DNA from: Arenicella chitinivorans
GTDB taxonomy: Bacteria > Pseudomonadota > Gammaproteobacteria > Arenicellales > Arenicellaceae
NCBI RefSeq assembly: GCF_014651515.1
Contig: NZ_BMXA01000003.1
Span: 310,001-374,000, forward strand
Length of the DNA stretch: 64,000 nt
Direction of reading: 5' to 3'
Positions 44,315-53,564 of the stretch are shown piece after piece. Each line of letters starts with the position of its first letter. Positions within the stretch are counted from its first letter, which is position 1. Position numbers and translations under genes: made by a program. Below the pieces are notes generated by a model. It was not told the origin of the DNA, searched no databases, and worked only from the letters and a program-made list of their open reading frames with translations.

Positions 44315-45808
44315 ATGCGAACCGGTTTCGCTGGATGGCGGTGGATAGTTGGCGGTGTGTTATGGCTCGTCGTGGGCACTTTCGCGTCTGCGCAGACTTT
44401 TTATGTGGCGACCTCGGGCAGTGATTTGCCCGCGAATGGGAGTGCCCAAAACCCATGGAAAAGCATTAGTTATGCATTCGATCAGGTGCCGGATGGCGCA
44501 ACGATTTTGGTCTCGCCAGGTCTGTATTCAGGGCGCGTGCGCCTGGATCGACAATTCAATAATGGCATTACGATTCGGTCTTCGCTGCCATACCAAGCTC
44601 GGCTACGCCATGATGATGGCGCGGTGGTGATTTGTTATACCTGTGCCGGTGTCACCCTGGAGGGGTTTGACATTGCGCATGCGGCGTCGAATACCGGTGC
44701 GCTGGTAATTCAAATTCAGACCACGCAAGTATCGCGCGTGACACTGCGCGATAATATTATTCACGACAGCACCAATAACGACCTGCTTAAGATCAATAAT
44801 GGCGCGCGTGAGGTGTTGGTGGAAGGTAATATGTTCTACAACCAACAAGGCTCGGATGAACACATTGATGTGAACAGTGTCGAAAATGTCACGATTCGCG
44901 ACAATATTTTCTTCAATACCCGGTCTCAGTCATCAACCAGTTCGTTCATTGTGATCAAAGACAGTAACGGCAGCAGCGACGGGATTCTTGGGTCACGACA
45001 AATCCGCGTGCAACGCAATGTCTTATTTAACTGGCAGGGCAGTGATGGTCAGAGTTTTATTCGGGTCGGCGAGGATGGCACAGCCAACTACGAAGCACAG
45101 GACGTGCTGATTGAAAACAATCTGATGCTCGGCAATTCCAGCCGCATGCAGCGCAGTGCGCTGACGGTACAAGGATCGCGTGATGTGACTTTTCGTTTCA
45201 ATACGGTGGTCGGTGACTTGCCATCGCGCAGCTTTGCTGCCCGTCTGTTGGCGGTTGGAAGTAATCAAGCTAATCAGAATATCCAATTGAACAATAATAT
45301 CTGGTCCGACCCGTCCGGCAGCATGGGGTCGGAAGGCTTTACCGGGGCGGATGTGTTTGATGCGCCAACGGGTGATAACGCCTCGGTGGTATTGCAACGC
45401 AACCTCTATTTCAATGGTGGACAGGCGATTCCGGCTGACACGTCACAGGCAGTTCGGTTCAGTCAGGACGCGCAGCGAATTGTCGCGAACCCGCAATTGC
45501 CAGCACTATCCGGCGTGCCGATGCCAAGTTATAACGGGAGTTCGTTCAATGGTGGATTCAACAACATTCGAGCGGTCTTCGTGCATTTGGTGAACCGTTA
45601 TGGTCGACCGTCACAGAACAGCGTGGTGGTGAATGGCGGATTGGTGGCTGGGGCACCGCAGGTCGATATTCTGGGCGCTTTGCGTGATGCACAACCCGAT
45701 ATTGGCGCGGTTGAAGTCGGTGCAACCACACCGCGACCACCGGTGAACCGTGGACCAAGCAAGTTTCTTCCCAGCTGGATTATGATCTTGCTCGACGAAG
45801 CGGGTTAA
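44315..45808 (+). CDS. Secreted right-handed beta-helix protein
   Basis: 497 residues with a signal peptide ending near residue 27 (GTFASAQ). The start of the mature protein (FYVATSGSDLPANGSAQNPW) is the DUF1565 opening often seen in parallel beta-helix proteins, and the body has short repeating strand patterns with NN, DN and IRDN (ENVTIRDNIFFN; QNIQLNNNIWSD). Such proteins are often polysaccharide lyases or surface-binding proteins. Active-site residues cannot be named. The C-terminus ends SWIMILLDEAG, similar to that of the divergent neighbour. Confidence 0.8.
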   Translation: MRTGFAGWRWIVGGVLWLVVGTFASAQTFYVATSGSDLPANGSAQNPWKSISYAFDQVPDGATILVSPGLYSGRVRLDRQFNNGITIRSSLPYQARLRHDDGAVVICYTCAGVTLEGFDIAHAASNTGALVIQIQTTQVSRVTLRDNIIHDSTNNDLLKINNGAREVLVEGNMFYNQQGSDEHIDVNSVENVTIRDNIFFNTRSQSSTSSFIVIKDSNGSSDGILGSRQIRVQRNVLFNWQGSDGQSFIRVGEDGTANYEAQDVLIENNLMLGNSSRMQRSALTVQGSRDVTFRFNTVVGDLPSRSFAARLLAVGSNQANQNIQLNNNIWSDPSGSMGSEGFTGADVFDAPTGDNASVVLQRNLYFNGGQAIPADTSQAVRFSQDAQRIVANPQLPALSGVPMPSYNGSSFNGGFNNIRAVFVHLVNRYGRPSQNSVVVNGGLVAGAPQVDILGALRDAQPDIGAVEVGATTPRPPVNRGPSKFLPSWIMILLDEAG

Positions 45809-45826
45809 AAAAGCTCATCCCTGAGC
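45806..45826 (-). terminator. - strand terminator-like hairpin after the beta-helix gene
   Basis: Read on the - strand, GCTCA and TGAGC pair around a GGGA loop and are followed directly by six T, the pattern of a rho-independent terminator. The nearest upstream - strand gene is yghU (46476-47354), so its transcript may cross the small + strand gene at 46120 antisense before ending here. Confidence 0.5.
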
Positions 45827-46119
45827 GCGGTTTCCCTATGCAGTGACCCGCGGTTGGAAAGTCACTGCCAGTCAGCGGTGTACGGTGTTGGGTTCGTGTT
45901 GCGCTGAAATTCTTAGTGGTATCTATGTAGTGCATGAAATCGGCAGAACTCTCACCGTTTTGGTTAACTTTTGGTTAGATTGAGGCGGTGAGTACCGTTT
46001 ATCGCAGCATTTGAACCGATCGTCGAATGGCGCTACGTTTTCGTGCGCAACTCCGATACTGTGGCAGCGTGTAGGGGGAATGGAAAACCACTTCGTGTGG
46101 CATCCCAGCGAGGTCAATT
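45809..46119. other. Intergenic region with hairpins and phased direct repeats
   Basis: 311 bases. Besides the - strand terminator-like hairpin, GCAGTGAC/GTCACTGC (45840-45847 and 45861-45868) pair with a 13-base loop, and TTTTGGTTA occurs twice 11 bases apart (45958-45966, 45969-45977), suggesting sites on one helix face upstream of the small gene at 46120. Confidence 0.4.
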
Positions 46120-46461
46120 ATGAGCTATCATCTATCCGTTAATCGTGTTGCGGCAGGGAACAGCAAGACGTCACCAATTTCAAAATCCGAATGGTTGTCC
46201 TGTGTCGAAGATGACGATGACTTTTCCTGCATCATCGACGAGGGCGACAGCGTCTCGGCCTTGTTTCAACAAGGCAGTCGAGCCGAGGAACTGAGCTGGT
46301 GCGACGGAGTGATTGATGTCTATCAACCGTCCGACGTCTTGCTACAAAAACTGGCGCGCTTGGCGACGTCATTGAACGCAACGGTGGTTAACCATGTGAA
46401 CGACGCCCAACAGCCTCGGATGTCAGACATGCTCTCTGTCGTCAGCGAGCTCAGTCTTTGA
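46120..46461 (+). CDS. Small hypothetical protein
   Basis: 113 residues, no signal peptide. It is preceded by GAGGTC 5 bases before ATG. The protein is acidic (EDDDDFSCIIDEGDSVSALF) and has an amphipathic C-terminal helix (VLLQKLARLATSLNATVV). No family is recognised. It lies convergent with yghU and only 14 bases from its stop. The ribosome-binding site and absence of a competing frame support it, but it could be a species-specific gene. Confidence 0.5.
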   Translation: MSYHLSVNRVAAGNSKTSPISKSEWLSCVEDDDDFSCIIDEGDSVSALFQQGSRAEELSWCDGVIDVYQPSDVLLQKLARLATSLNATVVNHVNDAQQPRMSDMLSVVSELSL

Positions 46462-46475
46462 TGCAATTGCGGATC

Positions 46476-47354
46476 TTATGACGCGGTGTCGTCGTTTACT
46501 TTATCCTGCGTGTTGGTATCAAAGTCATCCGCCGAATGTCGCTCATGCAGCCGCCCTTTGGGGTTGCCCCAGGTGCGATTTACCATCTGGCCGCGCTGCA
46601 CGGCATCGCGCTGTTTGATTTGTTGGGCCCAGCGCATCACGTGTTCATACGACTCGGTTTGCAGAAACTCGGCAGCCTGGTAGACCTGATCTAAGGCTAA
46701 CGCGCCATACCATGGCCATACTGCGATGTCGGCAATTGTGTAGTCCTGACCGCCTAAGTATTCGTTCTCGGCTAAGCGCTGGTCGAGGACATCCAGCTGC
46801 CGCTTAACTTCCATCGTGAATCGATCAATCGGATACTCCATTTTATACGGGGCATAGCAGTAAAAGTGCCCGAAGCCACCACCCAAGTATGGTGCGCTGC
46901 CCATTTGCCAGAACAACCAGTTTAGCGTTTCGGTTCGTTGACTTGAATCTGTCGGCAAGAACGCGCCAAACTTTTCGGCTAGATACAATAGGATTGCGCC
47001 GGATTCGAACACGCGCACGGGTTCAGGGCCACTATGATCCACTAGCGCCGGAATTTTGGAGTTTGGATTAGCTGCGACGAAACCGCTACTGAACTGGTCA
47101 CCGTCATTAATTTTAATGGGGAAGGCATCGTATTCTGCGTCTGTAACGCCGTTGGCGAGCAGTTCTTCGAGCATAATCGTGACCTTTACGCCATTGGGAG
47201 TCGCTAAGGAATAGAGTTGCAATGGATGTTTGCCGACGGGCAAATCCCGTTCAAACCGACTGCCCGCCGTCGGGCGATTGATGTTGGCAAATTGGCCACC
47301 GTTTTCGTTCTCCCATTGCCAGATTTTGGGAGGGGTGTACTCGTTTTGGCTCAT
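46476..47354 (-). CDS. yghU: Glutathione S-transferase-like protein YghU
   Basis: 292 residues. The N-terminal WENENGGQFANINRPTAGS and HPLQLYSLATPNGVKVTIMLEELL are diagnostic of the YghU (Nu-class) group; the C-terminal helical domain follows (GGGFGHFYCYAPYKMEYPIDRF; DYTIADIAVWPWYGALAL). YghU-type proteins bind two glutathiones or a disulfide form and reduce organic hydroperoxides and disulfides. Cytoplasmic. The last ~15 residues are polar and variable. Confidence 0.95.
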   Translation of the reverse strand: MSQNEYTPPKIWQWENENGGQFANINRPTAGSRFERDLPVGKHPLQLYSLATPNGVKVTIMLEELLANGVTDAEYDAFPIKINDGDQFSSGFVAANPNSKIPALVDHSGPEPVRVFESGAILLYLAEKFGAFLPTDSSQRTETLNWLFWQMGSAPYLGGGFGHFYCYAPYKMEYPIDRFTMEVKRQLDVLDQRLAENEYLGGQDYTIADIAVWPWYGALALDQVYQAAEFLQTESYEHVMRWAQQIKQRDAVQRGQMVNRTWGNPKGRLHERHSADDFDTNTQDKVNDDTAS

Positions 47355-47475
47355 AGTAAATTCTCGTTTTATGAAGTGGAGAAGGTTTAGTTTGGTATCG
47401 CAACGTTAGCTGCGCTACAGTGAAGTGAATTCATAATAGCGAAGTCTACACAAACGAATTAGGGTGGAGAAAGTC

Positions 47476-48672
47476 ATGAAAAATAAATTGTTGATGCTCG
47501 TCGTTAGTTTTCTATGTTGCACTGCTCAGGATTTAGTTTGGGCTGAACCAAGTGTCGACCCGGTCAGTTTACCGCAAGACAAGAGTATTCTGTTCTGGAG
47601 CACAGCGCAGCGTTCATTGGCGTTTCGTATCATGGAGAAAATTGCACCACATCGTGTCGTAAAGCGTAGTGCGCGTGTCAGCAAGCTCACGGATGGAGCA
47701 CCGCTTACGATTTTGTCCGACGATGGAAAACCGTTTGATCTAGATCGTTATATGCAAGACCAGCAAACCGCTGGAGTTATTGCATTGCACAAGGGCAAAA
47801 TTCGGTTGGAGCGCTATGGCTTGGGGTTCGATTCTGAACAGCGCTGGACTTCCTTCTCTGTTGCCAAGTCATTTACCTCCACATTGGTTGGTGCAGCCTT
47901 ACAGGATGGTGCCATCGAGAGTCTCGATACGCCTATTACGCGATATATTCCTGAGCTTAAAGACAGTGGGTATGATGGCGTTACGGTAGAGCAATTATTA
48001 ACCATGCGATCCGGTGTGCAATGGAACGAGGACTATAGTGACCCGAATTCAGATGTGGTGAAATTTGGCCAACAGAAGCCGATGGATGGAATCGATCCAG
48101 TCATCAGCTACATGCAAACCAAGCAGCGCGATGCGGAGCCAGGCAGCCGCTGGCAATACAATACTGGCGAAACGAATTTGATCGGCGTGTTGGTTGCCAA
48201 AGCGACGGGCAAGACGCTGGCTGACTATCTGAGTGAAAAAATCTGGCGGCCACTCAATATGGAGTCGGATGCGATCTGGGTGCTGAACGCGGGTGGTTTT
48301 GAAATTGCTGGGTGTTGTTTGTCAGCCCGTCTGCGAGATTATGCGCGTCTCGGTGTGTTTGCACTAAATGGCGGCCAGATTGATGGTAAACAAATTGTGC
48401 CTGTGGGCTGGTTTGAACGCGCCGGCAGCAAGCAGGCCGATATTGGTCGGGACGGATATGGTTATGGTTACCAGTGGTGGACCTACGACGATGGTAGCTT
48501 CGCGGCACAAGGCATCTTTGGCCAGGGTATTTTTATTGATCCGAACCGTGATCTGGTTATCGCGACCAATGGAAATTGGCCGGTTGCGACGGGTGATGCG
48601 CTAAAAATTCAACGAAATGCGATGTATCGAGCAGTCCAACGTACCTTGGACACTGAACTGCTCGACCAATAG
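47476..48672 (+). CDS. Secreted class C beta-lactamase-family hydrolase (NylB/EstB-like)
   Basis: 398 residues from the ATG at 47476, with GGAG 7 bases upstream; a GTG at 47464 is less likely. Signal peptide ends near residue 24 (TAQDLVWAE). The SxxK nucleophile motif is SVAK (TSFSVAKSFTSTL), the tyrosine motif is YNTGETNLIG and a late GYGYQWW block follows. The sequence around YNTGETN is typical of 6-aminohexanoate-dimer hydrolase and related esterases. Likely a periplasmic hydrolase of small amides or esters; a beta-lactamase role is not expected. Confidence 0.88.
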   Translation: MKNKLLMLVVSFLCCTAQDLVWAEPSVDPVSLPQDKSILFWSTAQRSLAFRIMEKIAPHRVVKRSARVSKLTDGAPLTILSDDGKPFDLDRYMQDQQTAGVIALHKGKIRLERYGLGFDSEQRWTSFSVAKSFTSTLVGAALQDGAIESLDTPITRYIPELKDSGYDGVTVEQLLTMRSGVQWNEDYSDPNSDVVKFGQQKPMDGIDPVISYMQTKQRDAEPGSRWQYNTGETNLIGVLVAKATGKTLADYLSEKIWRPLNMESDAIWVLNAGGFEIAGCCLSARLRDYARLGVFALNGGQIDGKQIVPVGWFERAGSKQADIGRDGYGYGYQWWTYDDGSFAAQGIFGQGIFIDPNRDLVIATNGNWPVATGDALKIQRNAMYRAVQRTLDTELLDQ

Positions 48673-48683
48673 GCTTACTTGGA

Positions 48684-50465
48684 TCAGGATTTTACCGCGT
48701 CTTGTTGCGCGGCAATCCACTCGGTCATAATTGTCTCCAGCAAGGAGAGCGGTATGGCGCCGTTCTCCAGTAGTTTGTCGTGGAAAGCGCGGATATCGAA
48801 CTGATTGCCAAGCGCCTGTTCCGCACGTGCACGCAATTCGCGGATTTTCAGCTCACCGGTTTTATACGCCAAAGCCTGACCCGGCCAGGAGATGTAACGG
48901 TCGACTTCGGAGGTGATGTTATTCATCGATAAGCCGGAATTGGCAGCCATATAGTCAATTGCTTGCTGACGGCTCCAGCCTTTGCTGTGTAGTCCAGTGT
49001 CGACAACTAATCGGCAGGCGCGCCACATTTCGTACGACAGGCGCCCAAAGTTAGTGTAAGGCGTTTGGTAAAACCCGGTTTCGAGCCCCAGTCGTTCGGC
49101 GTACAAAGCCCAGCCTTCCACAAACACGGTCTGCCCACCGTAGCGACGGAATTCAGGAAGATCGAGCTCCTGAGCCAGCGCAATCTGCAAGTGATGTCCA
49201 GGGACTGCTTCGTGCAAGGTCAGTGCTTCGAGTTGATACAGCGGTCGTGTTTCCAACAGGGTGGTATTGACGTAATAAAAGCCGGCACGCGAACCATCGC
49301 CGGCTGGTCGACTATAATACGCAGTGGTGGTTTTCTCGGCGATATCCAGCGGGATTTCCTTGAGTCCGTAAGGCATCCGTGGGAGTTTGCCAAACAGTTT
49401 TGGCAGTTCACCATCCATTTTTTTTGAGATTGCCGCAGCCACTTGCATCCGTTCTTCGGCGGTTTTTGGATAGAAGTCCGGATTGTCGCGCAAATATACC
49501 AACCACTCGTCAAAACTGCCTTCGAACTCGGCTTCGCGGATCACATCCATCATTTCCGCTTTGATGCGCGCTACTTCAGCCAAGCCAATCTGGTGCACTT
49601 CATCCGCACTGCGATCCGTGGTGGTAAAGCGCTTAACACGATGTGCATAGTAGGCTTTGCCGCCGGGCATGCTGTCGGTGCCAACTTCGTTGCGGCACTT
49701 AGGCGCGTACTCCTCACTATAAAAAGTTGCATATCGCTGCATCGCTGGCAGCACGGCGTTCTCGATGGTCTGCGCTGCTTGCTCACGCAGCTGCTTGAAT
49801 TCTGAGTCCGACATGATGCTGGGCTGTGAATCAAACGGGTCAAGAAAAACACTGTCTTCCAGATGCTCTGGCAGGTGCGCTGAAATCGACTTCTCATAGC
49901 CTTTCATGGTGACGCATGGTTGAACCCAACCGGCGTCTAATCCGGCTCGCACTCGCTCTGTTGCGCGTTGCAGATATTCTGGCATCGCGCCCAATCGTGT
50001 CACATAACTCTGGTAGTCCGCCTTGGTGAAAAATGGCAGGCGTGCAGGCAACTGAGTCAGGTTCATATGCGGACCACCACGATTGGTGATGATCATATAC
50101 TTACCTCCATGCTCACTGGCCTCGATGCTCGTCTCGAGGTTAAGTTTGAGCAAAGCGTAGTTAACTTGGTGAGCAGCACTTAATTGGGTGGCGTCGATGG
50201 TGGCTAAGGCTTGAGTGAAATCTTTTGCCTGTGCAACTTCGCGGTCGTAAGCTTCGAGTGATGGGTCGCTCAGTAAGTGATCATATTGTCGCGCGCCAAG
50301 ACTGGTGGCAAACGTTGGGTTTTGTGCCAGTTGCGCATTCCAATGCTTTTCTAAAAGAGCCTCAAAGGCAGTATCGGCATCCGGTGCGGCAAGGACTGTA
50401 GGGGACAGGATGGCGCTGGAGAGTAATACCGCCCAGGCCCAGAGTTTGCATTGGCGTCGTTTCAT
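48684..50465 (-). CDS. Secreted DUF885-family putative metallopeptidase
   Basis: 593 residues from the ATG at 50465; an upstream extension of 69 residues is rejected as it has no signal-peptide character. The signal peptide is AWAVLLSSAILSPTVLAAP. A zinc-type motif HEAVPGHHLQIALAQE (His-Glu-x3-His-His) near residue 480 is the mark of DUF885 proteins. They are assumed to be Zn peptidases or hydrolases; substrates are not known. It converges with the NylB-like gene, only 11 bases between the stops. Confidence 0.85.
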   Translation of the reverse strand: MKRRQCKLWAWAVLLSSAILSPTVLAAPDADTAFEALLEKHWNAQLAQNPTFATSLGARQYDHLLSDPSLEAYDREVAQAKDFTQALATIDATQLSAAHQVNYALLKLNLETSIEASEHGGKYMIITNRGGPHMNLTQLPARLPFFTKADYQSYVTRLGAMPEYLQRATERVRAGLDAGWVQPCVTMKGYEKSISAHLPEHLEDSVFLDPFDSQPSIMSDSEFKQLREQAAQTIENAVLPAMQRYATFYSEEYAPKCRNEVGTDSMPGGKAYYAHRVKRFTTTDRSADEVHQIGLAEVARIKAEMMDVIREAEFEGSFDEWLVYLRDNPDFYPKTAEERMQVAAAISKKMDGELPKLFGKLPRMPYGLKEIPLDIAEKTTTAYYSRPAGDGSRAGFYYVNTTLLETRPLYQLEALTLHEAVPGHHLQIALAQELDLPEFRRYGGQTVFVEGWALYAERLGLETGFYQTPYTNFGRLSYEMWRACRLVVDTGLHSKGWSRQQAIDYMAANSGLSMNNITSEVDRYISWPGQALAYKTGELKIRELRARAEQALGNQFDIRAFHDKLLENGAIPLSLLETIMTEWIAAQQDAVKS

Positions 50466-50544
50466 AGTGATGGTTCGCTGAGTTAATAGGTGCCCACATC
50501 CTAGTGCAGCCCAGCGTGAATGGCCAGAAAAACTGTCGCGCGTC

Positions 50545-51198
50545 TTACTGGCGCGACTTAGGCTCGTCGTCTTGTGCGCTGAGAATCGCCGTAAAGGCAA
50601 TAATCCTGTTGGTGTTGTTTTGTGCTTCCAGAAGCATCTGTTTATTCGCGGTGCCAAGGGGGAGCAATCCAATCAGGCTGGCCATCAGTGACTCACCGGA
50701 TAATTTGTCCAATAGTTGCCAGTCTGCCTGCATCTGGTTGTTTTCCAAATAGCGATGCAGGGCAGCACGAAACAAAGCCAAATGGTCAGCAGCGATGGCG
50801 TCGGATTCTGGAGAACGAATGTCGTCAGCAAATTCTGTCCAGTCTGGCGTTACGCGGCGGTATCCGTTCACTGGATCAACTTCATGTGCGACCTTGAACC
50901 GGCAGGTCCCGGTTAAGACGATTTCGAGTTGACCATTTTGACGTTCAACGTAATGGGTGATGCGCCCAGCACAACCAACAGCGTAAAGAGTGGGTGGTTC
51001 CGCGTTGTCACTCGGCTGGATCATGCCGATCAATTGATTGCTGCGCATCGCATCTTCGACCATATTCAAATAACGTGGCTCAAAGATGGTCAACGGCAGA
51101 TTCGCATGTGGCAGCAACACCGCCTCTGGCAAGGGAAATACCGGCAACAGGGTCGGCAGCTTCGAAAACGTAGGTAGAAAAGGGTGTCGCGTAGCCAT
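50545..51198 (-). CDS. Lon N-terminal (LAN) domain protein
   Basis: 217 residues. The Lon substrate-binding domain is seen in FPLPEAVLLPHANLPLTIFEPRYLNMVEDAM and QLIGMIQPS. The protein lacks the ATPase and protease domains of Lon. Cytoplasmic; function not known, though such stand-alone domains are common in proteobacteria. The last 40 residues are helical (GTANKQMLLEAQNNTNRI). It has no operon partner closer than 55 bases. Confidence 0.85.
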   Translation of the reverse strand: MATRHPFLPTFSKLPTLLPVFPLPEAVLLPHANLPLTIFEPRYLNMVEDAMRSNQLIGMIQPSDNAEPPTLYAVGCAGRITHYVERQNGQLEIVLTGTCRFKVAHEVDPVNGYRRVTPDWTEFADDIRSPESDAIAADHLALFRAALHRYLENNQMQADWQLLDKLSGESLMASLIGLLPLGTANKQMLLEAQNNTNRIIAFTAILSAQDDEPKSRQ

Positions 51199-51253
51199 TG
51201 GTCAATTAAAACAAGTGCTTTGTGAGGATGCCGACAAGCGTCGATTACCTTGG

Positions 51254-51601
51254 TTAAATCGGGTACGGTTTATCGTCGACCAATTTGACCATGCCGTTAA
51301 TCATGCGGTATGCGATCCACAGCCAGAGGATACCTAGAATGGCGTAGCCGACCAACACAAGGACCAAAATGCCGCCGATAATGGTCCACAACACTGACCA
51401 CCAGAAAGTGCGAATCGCGTTGGTATAGTGGCTGTGATAGACCGTGCCAACGGCATGTTTACGTTTGATCATGGCCCACAGCGCGCCAACCAAAATCGGA
51501 ATCGCGGTCAGCAAGCCGATGGTCATTAGAATATAGGCGATCAATGCATGGGTTTTGGGTTCGCTGTCCGGAACCTGCTCATGATCGATGATGGTGCTCA
51601 T
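51254..51601 (-). CDS. DUF4870-like membrane protein
   Basis: 115 residues with three membrane segments (IAYILMTIGLLTAIPILVGAL, FWWSVLWTIIGGILVLVLVG and AILGILWLWIAYRMINGM). The first and last match the family layout, with HYTNAIRTFWW between. Function unknown; inner-membrane. The N-terminal 18 residues are polar. It is followed on the same strand by the Lon-N protein. Confidence 0.8.
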   Translation of the reverse strand: MSTIIDHEQVPDSEPKTHALIAYILMTIGLLTAIPILVGALWAMIKRKHAVGTVYHSHYTNAIRTFWWSVLWTIIGGILVLVLVGYAILGILWLWIAYRMINGMVKLVDDKPYPI

Positions 51602-51668
51602 TCATTCTCCTGTCGTGCAGCTACGGAACAATTTCCTAACACAAAATGTGGTGATGATTGGGAAAACT

Positions 51669-51977
51669 TCAAGCATCCGATTCTGGACTCTTCGCCTTGC
51701 GGGCTTCATAGGCGGCACGACGCCGGTCCGCACGGTCACGTTGTCGCTGCTCTAATTCGGCTCGATGCGTTGCGTGTTTGACGTTGCGTTCCTGTTGCGC
51801 CGTAACGTATTTTTGTAGTTCGGACTGACCCCATTCCCGCGCATCCGCTTCGTCAGCAAACCCATCTTGTTGCTTGCTTACGGTGCGTTTACGTGAGGTG
51901 ACTTGTCGTGTGATTTGTGCACTCCAGGCATCACCATCCTGAAACACATGCACGTTGTATTTTTTGTTTTCAACCAT
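51669..51977 (-). CDS. DUF3622-family protein
   Basis: 102 residues. The N-terminus (KKYNVHVFQDGDAWSAQITRQVTSRKR) matches the DUF3622 core; the C-terminus is a charged helix (LEQRQRDRADRRRAAYEARKAK). No signal peptide. Function unknown. It is separated from asnS, on the other strand, by 189 bases. Confidence 0.85.
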   Translation of the reverse strand: MVENKKYNVHVFQDGDAWSAQITRQVTSRKRTVSKQQDGFADEADAREWGQSELQKYVTAQQERNVKHATHRAELEQRQRDRADRRRAAYEARKAKSPESDA

Positions 51978-52087
51978 TCTGGCGATACCTCAATAAAGGG
52001 TTTGGAAATCGGACGCGAAGGCTAGCAGTTTTTTACAAAAAAGGAATCGAATCCGATGAAATAGTCGGTTGCAGCGCGTTAAAACGT

Positions 52088-52093
52088 TATAAT
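52088..52093 (+). promoter_or_regulatory. Candidate -10 box of asnS
   Basis: A perfect TATAAT lies 73 bases before the asnS ATG. No good -35 box is present at 16-18 bases, so the call rests on one hexamer. Confidence 0.35.
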
Positions 52094-52166
52094 TCACGCT
52101 AATTTGAGGTCAAGCATACGCTTGAGCCTCCGGTACTATGACGATAGCAAAAGAGAGACAGTCAGA

Positions 52167-53564
52167 ATGAACAAATTTTCCGTTGCCGAGTTGATGCGTG
52201 GCGCTGTTGCGTTGAACGAGCAAGTGGTCATTAAAGGTTGGGTGCGAACCCGCCGTACCTCAAAAGCCGGTATTTCTTTCGTGGCCGTGCACGATGGCTC
52301 ATGTTTCGATCCGATCCAAGTGGTGGTACCTGATTCGCTGGCAAATTATGAATCTGATGTGGTTCACCTAGGTGCTGGATGCGCGGTCATAGCGACCGGT
52401 ACGCTGGTGGCATCGGAAGGTCAGGGTCAGTCGGTAGAAATTCAAGCCTCTGAGATCGAGGTGGTTGGCTTGGTGGAAGAGCCTGATAAGTATCCAATTG
52501 CCAAGAAGCGACACACATTTGAGTATCTTCGTAGCCAGGCGCACTTAAGGCCGAGGACCAACGCCATTGGTGCGATCACGCGCGTGCGCAACACGCTGGC
52601 GAACACCATTCATAACTATTTTTATCAACGTGGCTACCACTGGGTAAATACGCCGATTATTACGGCCAGTGACGCGGAGGGGGCGGGTGAGTTGTTTCGA
52701 GTTTCCACGCTGGACCTCGCCAATCTGCCGAGAACCGACAAGGGCGAGATTGATTACGCGCAAGACTTTTTCGGTGGTGAGAGTTTTCTTACAGTTTCGG
52801 GCCAGCTTAACGTTGAGGCGTACTGTTTGGCGATGTCCAAGGTGTATACCTTCGGCCCGACATTCCGAGCGGAAAACTCCAACACGAGTCGTCATCTGGC
52901 TGAATTCTGGATGGTCGAGCCGGAAATCGCCTTCGCTGATTTGGATGACGATGCAGCACTCGCAGAGGACTTTCTCAAAGTCTGTATCCGATCGGTATTG
53001 GAGGAGCGCGAAGACGACATGGCCTTCTTCCAGCAGCGGGTGGATAAGGAGGTAATTAATCGACTCAGTAATGTGGTTGATTCGGGGTTCGTCCACATGG
53101 ATTACACCGATGCAATCGACATTTTGCTTAAAAGTGGTCAGCAGTTTGAGTTTCCAGTTCAATGGGGTATGGATTTAGCCTCGGAGCATGAACGTTTCCT
53201 CGCAGAACAGCATGTCAAAGGGCCAGTGGTTATTAAAAACTACCCGAAAGATATTAAAGCTTTTTATATGCGCTTGAATGATGATGAAAAAACCGTGGCC
53301 GCGATGGACGTATTGGTACCGGGTATTGGTGAGATCATCGGCGGTAGTCAGCGTGAAGAACGACTCGCCCAATTGGATGCCCGCTTTCCTGACCCTGAAA
53401 CGGCTGAACACCTGTGGTGGTATCGCGATTTACGTCGATATGGCACCGTGCCGCACGCAGGCTTTGGCTTGGGGTTCGAGCGTCTGATTAATTACGTGAC
53501 AGGTATGGAAAATATTCGTGATGCGATTCCGTTTCCGCGCACACCGGGTTCCGCTGCTTTCTAG
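52167..53564 (+). CDS. asnS: Asparaginyl-tRNA synthetase
   Basis: 465 residues from the ATG at 52167, close to E. coli AsnS (466); an in-frame start at 52104 would add 21 residues of no family character. N-terminal OB-fold ([20 protein letters not shown]) and class II catalytic core: motif 2 region [24 protein letters not shown] and motif 3 [21 protein letters not shown]. It charges tRNA-Asn in the cytoplasm. Good ribosome-binding signals are weak (AAGAGAGAC 13 bases upstream), but the start fits the family. Confidence 0.97.
   Translation: MNKFSVAELMRGAVALNEQVVIKGWVRTRRTSKAGISFVAVHDGSCFDPIQVVVPDSLANYESDVVHLGAGCAVIATGTLVASEGQGQSVEIQASEIEVVGLVEEPDKYPIAKKRHTFEYLRSQAHLRPRTNAIGAITRVRNTLANTIHNYFYQRGYHWVNTPIITASDAEGAGELFRVSTLDLANLPRTDKGEIDYAQDFFGGESFLTVSGQLNVEAYCLAMSKVYTFGPTFRAENSNTSRHLAEFWMVEPEIAFADLDDDAALAEDFLKVCIRSVLEEREDDMAFFQQRVDKEVINRLSNVVDSGFVHMDYTDAIDILLKSGQQFEFPVQWGMDLASEHERFLAEQHVKGPVVIKNYPKDIKAFYMRLNDDEKTVAAMDVLVPGIGEIIGGSQREERLAQLDARFPDPETAEHLWWYRDLRRYGTVPHAGFGLGFERLINYVTGMENIRDAIPFPRTPGSAAF

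Noticed and set aside
52545-53162. Long - strand open frame of 205 residues inside asnS
   Set aside because: It is antisense to a clearly conserved gene and has no family resemblance.
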